64,000 bases of DNA from NCBI GenBank assembly GCA_002493945.1, contig DLAL01000085.1:59229-123228 (forward strand), written 5' to 3'. Below the pieces are notes generated by a model. It did no database searches and was not told where the DNA came from. It was given only the letters and a program-made list of their open reading frames with translations. Positions within the stretch are counted from its first letter, which is position 1; each line of letters starts with the position of its first letter. This document shows positions 49,189 to 57,500 of this stretch, one piece after another. The DNA comes from Porphyromonadaceae bacterium UBA7048. Its GTDB lineage: Bacteria > Bacteroidota > Bacteroidia > Bacteroidales > Muribaculaceae. Position numbers and translations under genes: made by a program.

Positions 49189-50333
49189 ATCGTGTCGGTT
49201 TTATCTGATTGGCAAGGAATATCGGGAAGGACGTCGGCATCGCCTGCGCCGAGAGGTATCTGCAGGCAGGCGCGGTATATGTCGCCCCTGACGGAAATCT
49301 TCAGCGAGGCTTTTCCGCCATAGATGAGCTGGAGACGGCGCCGCAGGTTGGCCAGTCCGATGCCTCCCGACGTACGCTCGGCAGTATCGGTGCGCGGCAC
49401 GAAGGAGTTGACCGTGCGGCAGACGACGGTCCGCGAGCCGGCATCCACCTTCAGCGACACCGACACGGGAGTATTGTCGGGAGCCGACGTGCCGTATTTG
49501 AAGGCATTCTCCACCAGGGGGATGAAAAGCAGAGGGGGAATCTCGGTGTCGGCATATCCGTCAAGGTCGATGTCGACCTCCACAGGACGGTCGGCCAGCC
49601 GCAGCCGCATGAGCGACACATAGTCGCTGATAAAGTCGGCCTCACGCCGCAGGCTCACGCTGCGCACATCCTCGTATAGCATGTATCTGAGCAGGGCCGA
49701 GAGCCTGTGCACGGCCTTCTTGGCGTCGTCGGGACTGATGTCGACCAGCGCGTAGATGGTGTTGAGCGTATTGAAGAGGAAGTGGGGGTTCAGCTGGCTC
49801 TTGAGACCGGCCAGCTCTGTGGCGCGCTGTGCGTCGGCAAGACTCCGGTTGCGCTCCTCGATGTCCTTCCACTTCGCCGACAGCCTCAGCGCCACGGCCA
49901 GACCTATGGTGAGGATAAGCATCACGGCGTCGCGGAAGACGAAGGACGTGAACTTGAGCATGTCGGCCCACTCCGACGACGGACGCCGGTGAGGCCGCCC
50001 GGGAGTGGCGAAGAACTTCGACACGAAGTACGACACCACCAGTCCGACCACTATGATGAGCAGATTGAGCAGGATGAAGTAGAGTATGCGCCGGCGCCCG
50101 TTGGGGCGGCCGAGGGTGCGGTCCACTATCAGGAAGTAGTTGAGATAGAAGGCCGCGATGTAGATGAGGGTCTTCACATAGAAGCCGGGATAGAACACGA
50201 ATCCGGCACGGTGCGGCCGTGCTATGGCGAGCATCACCTCCGGAAGGACGAAGAGGATGATCAGGCACAGCAGATGCGCCAGGGGCACGAGCCACTGCCG
50301 CGAATGAGACTGGGAGGATTCCATTGCTTTCAT
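49185..50333 (-). CDS. LytS/YehU-type sensor histidine kinase
   Basis: A membrane kinase of about 382 residues with four hydrophobic helices (LVPLAHLLCLIILFVLPEVM, TLIYIAAFYLNYFLIV, ILYFILLNLLIIVVGLVVSY, DAVMLILTIGLAVAL). The His_kinase domain has QLNPHFLFNTLNTIYAL with the phosphorylated His, and the ATPase domain has PLLFIPLVENAFKYG and GGIGLANLRRRL. An open frame extends to 50462, but I chose 50333 (MKAMESSQSHS) or 50324. The promoter box TAACTTTG at 50342-50349 places transcription start just before it, and the extra 43 residues do not look like protein. The leader is therefore nearly absent. Confidence 0.92.
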   Translation of the reverse strand: MKAMESSQSHSRQWLVPLAHLLCLIILFVLPEVMLAIARPHRAGFVFYPGFYVKTLIYIAAFYLNYFLIVDRTLGRPNGRRRILYFILLNLLIIVVGLVVSYFVSKFFATPGRPHRRPSSEWADMLKFTSFVFRDAVMLILTIGLAVALRLSAKWKDIEERNRSLADAQRATELAGLKSQLNPHFLFNTLNTIYALVDISPDDAKKAVHRLSALLRYMLYEDVRSVSLRREADFISDYVSLMRLRLADRPVEVDIDLDGYADTEIPPLLFIPLVENAFKYGTSAPDNTPVSVSLKVDAGSRTVVCRTVNSFVPRTDTAERTSGGIGLANLRRRLQLIYGGKASLKISVRGDIYRACLQIPLGAGDADVLPDIPCQSDKTDTI

Positions 50334-50341
50334 ACCGGAAG

Positions 50342-50349
50342 CAAAGTTA
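50342..50349 (-). promoter_or_regulatory. -7 box of the kinase-regulator pair
   Basis: TAACTTTG on the minus strand, nine bases before the ATG at 50333. It decides the start of the kinase gene. Confidence 0.55.
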
Positions 50350-50466
50350 GTGATTTTGCGGGCGCCTGTCAAATAATTATCTACCGGCGCCCCTGATTTG
50401 TCGACAAAAAGCACGAACAAATCAACCGTGCCGGACGTATTAAACATATCACTAAATGTCATGATT

Positions 50467-50660
50467 AAGTAACTCGCAAAAATTAGCTGCGAATGGAATT
50501 TGAAGGATTTTGGATTGATTTTCGTCTGAGGAAGATGGCTTGTAGCGAGCTACAAGCCTGATGACGAGGGCGGAAAGCAGCCAAAAGACAAGAATTACAT
50601 CGCAGCAATCTACGGAAGTTACTTTTTAATTTAATATAAACTAATTTTTAAGAGTTACTT
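50467..50660. mobile_element. MITE-like element with 20-bp terminal inverted repeats
   Basis: A 194-base non-coding block. The first 20 bases (50467-50486) and the last 20 (50641-50660) are inverted repeats matching at 18 of 20 positions. With the outer base pair counted as target, both ends are flanked by TA (50466-50467 and 50660-50661), as in IS630/Tc1/mariner-type insertion. Nested inverted repeats lie inside: GCTGCGA/TCGCAGC (50486-50492, 50600-50606), TCGTC/GACGA (50522-50526, 50563-50567) and a perfect 10-bp dyad (50537-50546, 50549-50558). The first 20 bases recur at 63981-64000. There is no transposase, so any movement would need one in trans. A structured RNA carried as a repeat is the alternative. 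With the short stretch 50334-50466 it fills the gap between kinase and barrel genes. Confidence 0.75.
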
Positions 50661-51314
50661 ATGAGATTCCGATATATACTTCTTACAATATTGACCGCTC
50701 TCTGTGCCGCCACGGCCGCCGCCCAGACCACCGCAAGCACCTTCGGCGTGCGTGCCGACATGGAGCTGACTTTCCCTTCGGGAGGCCACGACTACTATCA
50801 GACCGGCGCCGGACTGGTCATCGGTCCGGTAGCGCGCATACCGCTGTCGTCGAAATTCAGCATCGAGCCGGGGGTGATGTTCAACTATACGGCGCTGTCT
50901 GCTCAGAACCTCGTGTCATTCAACGACGATTACTACTACGACTCGGCGGCCAATCTATACGGCATCCGTGTGCCGCTCTTAGTGTCGTACACCCGCGCAA
51001 TCTCGGGAAACGCCGACTTCAGCGTGGCCACAGGTCCGCAGTTCAACATCAACATCTCCGCGCGCCAGCGTCTGCAGCCCAACTTCGACGCACCCGTGCC
51101 CGAACCGCGGCGCACCATCGACCTTTTCAATCACGGCTGGAAACGATTCGACGCGCAGTGGAATCTGCGTCTGTCTGTGACCTTCGCCAGGCAGTACTAT
51201 CTCGGCATCACCACCGGAGTGGCATTCACTCCCCTGGCCAAGTTCGGCGACAAGGACAAAAAAATCAGAATCTACCGCAACACTGTCGCTCTGAGTCTGG
51301 GCTACAATTTTTAA
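50661..51314 (+). CDS. outer-membrane beta-barrel protein (PorT-like)
   Basis: A 217-residue protein with a signal peptide (MRFRYILLTILTALCAATAAA) and alternating amphipathic strands (FGVRADMELTFPSG, GAGLVIGPVARIPLSSKFSIEPGVMFNY, YGIRVPLLVSYTRAI, FSVATGPQFNINISAR) ending in LSLGYNF. The terminal Phe is typical of Bam-assembled barrels. It fits the broad outer-membrane beta-barrel family that includes PorT-like proteins; no specific role can be given. Its start codon uses the A of the TA flanking the MITE, so there is no leader other than the element itself. Confidence 0.85.
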   Translation: MRFRYILLTILTALCAATAAAQTTASTFGVRADMELTFPSGGHDYYQTGAGLVIGPVARIPLSSKFSIEPGVMFNYTALSAQNLVSFNDDYYYDSAANLYGIRVPLLVSYTRAISGNADFSVATGPQFNINISARQRLQPNFDAPVPEPRRTIDLFNHGWKRFDAQWNLRLSVTFARQYYLGITTGVAFTPLAKFGDKDKKIRIYRNTVALSLGYNF

Positions 51315-51332
51315 TGCAGTTCTAATAGCCCA

Positions 51333-51369
51333 AGTTAAATAACGATATTGTTAGTTAAATTAAGTTAAA
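51333..51369 (+). promoter_or_regulatory. three phased AGTTAAA repeats upstream of the fimbrial promoter
   Basis: AGTTAAA occurs at 51333-51339, 51353-51359 and 51363-51369, spaced 20 and 10 bases, i.e. on one face of the helix. The repeats end 12 bases before the -33 element and look like activator sites. Confidence 0.5.
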
Positions 51370-51381
51370 CGGGGGGGTGTT

Positions 51382-51413
51382 TTTGCATAGCATCCAAATA
51401 AATCTTAACTTTA
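51382..51413 (+). promoter_or_regulatory. promoter of the fimbrial operon
   Basis: TTTG (51382-51385), a 20-base spacer and TAACTTTA (51406-51413). It leaves an AT-rich leader of about 210 bases (51420-51630) without an ORF; only a weak CAGGC/GCCTG pairing is visible in it. A run of seven G at 51371-51377 precedes the promoter. Confidence 0.65.
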
Positions 51414-51630
51414 CGGCCGATTCAACCAACTATGTGTCTCTATAACCCGTAATATCGGCAAAATATTGACACACGGATTAACTAACCATTATAATTTTTT
51501 AATAAAAACCGAACCAATCATTATAACCAGGCCGAAGACGTTTTTATAAGCCTGTATTTCTCTCTCTTGAGATTCTCCACAAGCCTACCCTAACGACTTC
51601 AATAGCCCGGACTACATTATTCCAACGGCT

Positions 51631-53175
51631 ATGGAAACAAGGAAACGCGAATATCCTCCCGGTGTCGGAGTGCATTTACTATGCAGGACGGCATGTGTAT
51701 GCGCAGTCATGCTCATGGGTTCCGCATCCTGCTCATCGGACCACGGCGCACCCGACGGGCCGGAAGCCCGGCAGGCCACACTGACCGTGCGGCTGTCGGT
51801 GTCGTCGTCCTCACGGGCCGTAGGCGACTATATCCCCGAGCTCCCCGGCGTGAACCATGAAAACGACATCGACAACATCTTCCTGTGGTTCTACCGCGAC
51901 TCTCCGGCAGGTCCCAACGGCGAGGCCGACGTCATCTACTCCACCCTCGTGGACAGCTATCAGATTATCTCCACGTCGTCGGGCGAACGGCAGTTCACCA
52001 TCGGGCTCACAGGCTATAAGCCGGCCCAGGGCGACCGCATAATCGCCGTGGCCAACATGGGCGACATGAGCCGTCTCACATCTCTCAAAGCCATCCGCGA
52101 AGCTGTCTCGCCGGCCACATGGACAGGGTCGGGCGCCGATGCCGGAGGATTCGCCATGGCATCGGCACGCTTCGACGACGGCATCGTGACGGCTCCTGCC
52201 GGCGACAATCCCGAGACTCCGTTCACGGCATCGATGTCAATCGAGCGTCTGGCCGCACGCATCGACCTGCGGTTCACGGCATCGAACATAGAGCCGGGCA
52301 GCGGCCTGTGCTACACGGCCATAATGCCCGGCGCGAAGAAGGACCTCGTGCATCTGACACATGTCGTGCCCACCAACGTGATGCAGCCACCGACCTATGT
52401 GCTGAAGCACACCACGGCCGATGCCGCCGACGGATGCTTCGACCGCACGAGTGTCTGCGGCTACGAACTGGTCAACGACATCTCGGGCGTCCCCGTCAAC
52501 TATGTGGTCGAGCCCAATACGGCAACGAAAGGCGACGCCTCCGACCTGACGGCACTCTACGGCAGCACACGCGCAGACGTCATCGACGCCACGGCATTCG
52601 GCAGTCAGTACGGTCTTGCCGGACTCCTGGATGACGACCGCCTGCTGCTCAAGGAAGGCAACGACCGCGCGCTGATACTGAGCTACGCCAACGAGAACAC
52701 CCACCACATGGACATGGCCGATTCGCGCTTCGTCTCCGGACTGATGCTACGGGCCGAGTATGAGCCTGCCGTGCTGTCCAATCCCGACGGGACAACGGCG
52801 CCCTATGTGCGTGGCAGCGACTTCTACCGTCTGCGTCCTCTCGACGAAGTGACCAGACCGCTCTACTTCGCCTCGCAGGCCGATGCCGAGACATACCGGC
52901 AGAATCAGAACCTCGGGCCATGCACCATCGACTACTATGCAGGAGGCGTGTGCTACTATCCCGTGTGGATACGCCACCGCGTCATCACGCAGTCGGGCGC
53001 CGAGACTCGCTTCCCTATGGAATTCGGCATCGTGCGCAACCACGTCTACCGTGTCGAGTTCACTTTCTCAGGCCCGGGCTATCCCGAACCGAGCCTGATA
53101 GAGCCTGAAAACATACAGGCCGTCATCTACGTGCGTCCCTGGTCATTCCGCCGCCTCGACGAAACCATCATGTAA
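51631..53175 (+). CDS. Mfa1/FimA-type fimbrillin lipoprotein
   Basis: A 514-residue lipoprotein with lipobox GSASC (Cys34). After it comes VRLSVSSSSRAVGD, then IDNIFLWFYRD, GDRIIAVANMGDM and SIERLAARIDLRF, a pattern of the P. gingivalis FimA/Mfa1 fimbrillin N-terminal domain. The C-terminal region has a Cys-rich CTIDYYAGGVCYYPVWIRH and FGIVRNHVYRVEFTFSGPG...VIYVRPWSFR, the family's final donor-strand region. Such proteins are lipidated, exported, cut by an Arg protease and polymerised by strand exchange. It is the first gene of a four-gene operon. Confidence 0.88.
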   Translation: METRKREYPPGVGVHLLCRTACVCAVMLMGSASCSSDHGAPDGPEARQATLTVRLSVSSSSRAVGDYIPELPGVNHENDIDNIFLWFYRDSPAGPNGEADVIYSTLVDSYQIISTSSGERQFTIGLTGYKPAQGDRIIAVANMGDMSRLTSLKAIREAVSPATWTGSGADAGGFAMASARFDDGIVTAPAGDNPETPFTASMSIERLAARIDLRFTASNIEPGSGLCYTAIMPGAKKDLVHLTHVVPTNVMQPPTYVLKHTTADAADGCFDRTSVCGYELVNDISGVPVNYVVEPNTATKGDASDLTALYGSTRADVIDATAFGSQYGLAGLLDDDRLLLKEGNDRALILSYANENTHHMDMADSRFVSGLMLRAEYEPAVLSNPDGTTAPYVRGSDFYRLRPLDEVTRPLYFASQADAETYRQNQNLGPCTIDYYAGGVCYYPVWIRHRVITQSGAETRFPMEFGIVRNHVYRVEFTFSGPGYPEPSLIEPENIQAVIYVRPWSFRRLDETIM

Positions 53176-53257
53176 AAGGACTTTTCCCGACCGTCAGCGG
53201 TCCTATACTTCTTTCATCGTTCATCCATATCCGTCTTTCCCTTATAATATCATCCAA

Positions 53258-54556
53258 GTGAAAACGCATCATACCCTTCTTCCTCTCATTGCCTTAGCCA
53301 TACTTGCGCTCGCATTGCCGTGCTGCCGTGCGGACAGCGACCCGACCGAACCGGCCGCTCCCGTCAGCACGCGGTTCGCCATATCGAGCCGGGCTCAGGA
53401 ATCCGTAGCCGACAACGAACTCATCCACGACTACACGGTGACATTCGTCAACAACGTATCGACAGTCTGCGCCGTGGTCGAGCGCGACGAAAGCGCCGCA
53501 GGCTTCGAGCACGATGAATTCGATGTCGAGCTCAACCCCGGATACTACACCGTCTACGCCTATGCCAACCGCAGCGCACTTCCCGAAAATATCCGCACGG
53601 CCTTAGGCTCTCTCTCGGAGGGTGCGCCGCTGCCCGAAGGCTTCGCCGACCTCACGGCCGACTTCCCTGCCTATGCCGGCGCCGGCAGCCTCATACCCAT
53701 GAGCGGAGTGATGAACGGCGTCGAGATATCTTCCCGTCCGGGCGTGAACACATCCATCGAGCTAATCCGCATGCTGGCCCGCGTGGAGTTCGAGTTCAGC
53801 AACGCCTCGGCCGACCCTATTGAAGTGACGGGAGTGACTTTCGGCCCCGTCTACTCAGGCGACGTCACGGCGCTCCCGGTGTTCGACAACAACTCGCGCG
53901 ACATAGCCCGGCCGGTCATCCTCGACGGCAGCCTCGCCTCGACGGTCGAGCACGACGTGGACGTCCGGCTGACCGGAGAGCAGCGCACGCTGGCCTCGCA
54001 CTTCTACATACGCGAGAGCGTGGCAGACAGCCATCCTACGGGACAGTTCACATTCGCCGTCAAGGTGCAGCGCAACGGCCGCGAGGAAGAGGATCTCTAC
54101 GCGCTCGCGCCCGACATCAGCGCCATCCGCCGCAACGACTACATACAGATACCCGTCATTCTGACAGACTACTCGCTGGACGTCGACACAGAGTTCTATC
54201 CGCCCATAGGGGGGTATCCGGCCGTGGTGGTCGAGCAGAACAACAACGAGTACTACATCCGCTTCGGCTCTTCGGGCAAATTCACCATAATTCCGAAGGT
54301 GAGACGGTCGGCCGACGGCAGTACTGTCGCACCGGCCTACCTTGATGTCGAAGTCGACAAAGTCACCGACACATCCGGCATCCTCGAAGGCGACGATGGC
54401 CAAAAACTCAAAGTACAGTCCGGCGAACTGCTCGGAACCCTTGCCTCGGGCCCGTCCCGGGGCACTGCCGTCGTTAATCTCGGCATCACCGTGACGGAGC
54501 CTGACCGTCCCGCGTCACGGACATTCAGACGAAACTTTCATATAGTACGCGACTAA
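53258..54556 (+). CDS. FimB/Mfa2-like fimbrial lipoprotein
   Basis: A 432-residue lipoprotein starting at a GTG (53258-53260); the lipobox region is ALALPCC near residue 22. FDVELNPGYYTVYAYANRS, SIELIRMLARVEFEFSNAS and RRNDYIQIPVILTDYSLDV are fimbrillin-family features. About 110 further residues (AVVVEQNNNEYYIRFGSSG onward) form an extra Ig-like domain, not usual for short anchor subunits. By position, second in the operon, it could be the anchor or a minor subunit. Confidence 0.78.
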   Translation: MKTHHTLLPLIALAILALALPCCRADSDPTEPAAPVSTRFAISSRAQESVADNELIHDYTVTFVNNVSTVCAVVERDESAAGFEHDEFDVELNPGYYTVYAYANRSALPENIRTALGSLSEGAPLPEGFADLTADFPAYAGAGSLIPMSGVMNGVEISSRPGVNTSIELIRMLARVEFEFSNASADPIEVTGVTFGPVYSGDVTALPVFDNNSRDIARPVILDGSLASTVEHDVDVRLTGEQRTLASHFYIRESVADSHPTGQFTFAVKVQRNGREEEDLYALAPDISAIRRNDYIQIPVILTDYSLDVDTEFYPPIGGYPAVVVEQNNNEYYIRFGSSGKFTIIPKVRRSADGSTVAPAYLDVEVDKVTDTSGILEGDDGQKLKVQSGELLGTLASGPSRGTAVVNLGITVTEPDRPASRTFRRNFHIVRD

Positions 54557-54572
54557 CCCCCGACATGCACCT

Positions 54573-57500
54573 ATGACAAGGCACCACATTCTTCCGGCAC
54601 TGCTGTTTCTGTCGGCTCTGTTCCCGGCAGTGACGGCACGGGCCGAACGCTCATTTCTCATCAACGACCCGTCGCAATTCAGCTGCTCCGGGTCGCAACC
54701 CTCCCCCGAGGTGTTCCGCAGCCTCATCGACGGAGAGAGAAACACATCGTGGAACTCCTCATCAAGCCAACCCTCAGGCGAACACTATCTCGAAGTCGAC
54801 CTGGGCCGTCCTCTCGACCTCGCGGCCGACGAGGACCTCGTCGTCTATATGCGCCGCGCCGATTCGGCCTCCGAAGCCCCCACCACACTGCGCATGGAAG
54901 GCTCGGCCGACGGCTTCGCGTGGACGACGTTCGCCCACGCATACTTCGTGTACCGAGGTCCGATGACCGAAGAGTACTCGGCGCGCATCCGCACCGACGA
55001 GCCGTACCGCTACCTCAGATTCACCGTCACGGCCAACAACTCACGCACCTACTACGGCGCCACCGAGCACCGTACTATGAGCATGGCAGAATTCAACATC
55101 ATCCGTCTGAGACGCACCGACGACTACTCACCCTCGCGCGTCGACCGCTTCCGACTGAAGACCGACTATGTGCGAGACTTCGAGAACTATACATTCAAGT
55201 ATTCGCAGGGCTTCCCCGAAGAGCATAACCGATGGATAGGGCTCACATCGTGGTTCGACACGGTCAACAAAGGCAAGTGGAACGCCGACGGCAACTGGAC
55301 GGCCGACCCCGAGTACTGGGCATCCTCAAAAATAAAAATGCCGAGCTTCACCATGCTCGACAGCAGCACTGACCCGCTCATCAAGGAAGGCAAGCGCCAG
55401 GCTTCGCACGTGACCGAGCACATCCTGTACGCCGTGCCCGGCGACGCCATCGCGCTCTATCCCTACTACGACCTGCCAGGCACGACGGCATACAACGAGC
55501 GGTTCTCGCACTGGTACGACTACACCACCGGCGGCGACAACCCCTATCTCGACTTCCTCATCGACCCGTCGCTCATAGCACCGGTGAAAGGCGCCGGATT
55601 CGTTGGCGGCACCGACACCCACAGCTACCGCCCCAACACGGTCTACATCACCGATGCGGCGAGCTTCAACCGCTTCGCCGAACGCGTCAACGCCGGCGAG
55701 ACCGGGCTCAATGCCGTCATGATCAACGGATTCAACTTCGGCAAGGAACAGGCTACGATGATCGGCACGGCCGAGAATCCTTACCGCGGCACATTCGACG
55801 GGCGCGGAAATATGCTGGACGGCGTGAATCTCGACTATCCAGCCGAGGACGCCGTGGGCATATTCCGCTATGTCGCAGGCGACGCCACCATCAAGAACCT
55901 CCAGCTGAGCGTCACCATAAACATCACGGGCAAGAGCTTCGTCGGACTTATCGGCGTCTACAAGGACGCGTCGGCCGACAATACCCTCACCGTCGAGAAC
56001 TGCTCGGGCGACCCCAACATCTACGCGCACGGCATCAACGCCGCCGGCATCCTCGGCTCGAACTGGAACGCGGGCGCCGTCATCATCCGCAACTGCGGCT
56101 TCATGGGCAAGCTCACCTGTCTCGGACAGGGCGATACGGGCACAAGCGAGGCCGGTCTGATCTCCGGCTGGCTCGGCAGCAACGCGCGCACTACGGTCGA
56201 GAACTGCGTGGCACGGCCCAAGGAAGACGCCAACGCTCCTACGACGGGCTACGATGTGCCCTACGGATGGGCCAACGGCAATGAGATGCTCTACCGCTCG
56301 TCGGAGAATTCGGCCAAGGGAGTGAACAACTACATAGCCGCCTCGCAGAATCCGGGCAGCAGCCAGGGCACATGGGTCACCACCGACGACGGTTACGTGA
56401 TATCGGGCGACTTCATCAAGCGCCTCGGCGGAGGCTGGATTGGCCACGCGTGGGGTTATCCGCGTCCGTGCGGATTCACCCAGCACGCGCTGCGCTACTA
56501 CGGCACGGTGGCCACGTTCTTCATGCCGCGCGACGTCTACGCTCCCGATGGCATCATGCAGACCTTCCCCGATGGCGTAGAAGAATACGTCATAGCCGCC
56601 GACTTCGCACAGCACGTGGCCGACGACAAGTACTACTACGACCAGCAGCTCTACAAGCACAACTTCGAGGACGGCACCATCTACGAACCCATCATCAACT
56701 CACGCCATATCTTCCGCATACGCGACGGCAAGAAGTTCGCCGACGACAATATGTCGACCCTCGAGAAGAACCGCGCCTACATCCGCGCCAACCGACGCTA
56801 CGTGTCGGCACGCGCAGACGCCGACTTCCAGATACGCTTCGACTCCCCCGTGCCCAAGGAAGGCACCACGCGCTCGAAGTGGTACTACAAAATCTCCGAC
56901 ATGGACTACCGGCGTATCTGCTCGATGGCCATCTACGTGTACGACGCCTCTACCGAGGAGCTCATCAGCACGGACAACTCCATATTCTACCCCGACATGG
57001 CATTCGGCGGACAGGGGTCGCGCGAGATAGACTATGTAAACTACAATGCCTGCGGAGGAGGAGGCTCGTACTACCGCGTGCTCAAGTGCGATTCAGCAAA
57101 TGCCGTCGCCGGCAAACGGTATATAGTCCGTCTGATAGCCAAGGACATCAACGGTAATATCATCAAGCTCCCTGACGGCAGCGGACAGGACCTGTGGGTG
57201 CAGGAGCTGCACATCAACTTCTTCAGCGAGGACAACGCCTCGCTGCTGACCTCGGAGCAGCTCGAGGACGACAAGTACCGCAGACGCCGTCCGGCACAGC
57301 TCACCGAGCGATTCGGCGAGCCCAAGGATAAAATCGACTACGACGAGTTCAATGACCTGCTCGATCCGGAGAAAGTCAAGGACTTCCGCGACTACATGGT
57401 GTCCTTAAAGAACAATCCCCTCGATATGCCTCCAGGCACGACGTCGTACTACTTCCGATGGCCGCTGCCTCACAACGACGTGACGTACTCCTTCGGTTAT

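Noticed and set aside
50334..50462. N-terminal extension of the sensor kinase to 50462
   Set aside because: The promoter box at 50342-50349 lies inside it, and the residues before the MKAMESS start do not resemble kinase sequence.
50556..50580. Hammerhead-like core (CTGATGA followed by GAAA) inside the MITE
   Set aside because: The intervening stem would be only two base pairs, no stem III partner for the sequence after GAAA exists upstream, and the base triplet before stem I is ATG rather than NUH.
51350..51486. Possible invertible fimbrial promoter flanked by GTTAGTTAA/TTAACTAAC
   Set aside because: The repeats are only nine bases, AT-rich and do not extend; known Bacteroidales invertible promoters have longer repeats, and no recombinase gene is nearby.
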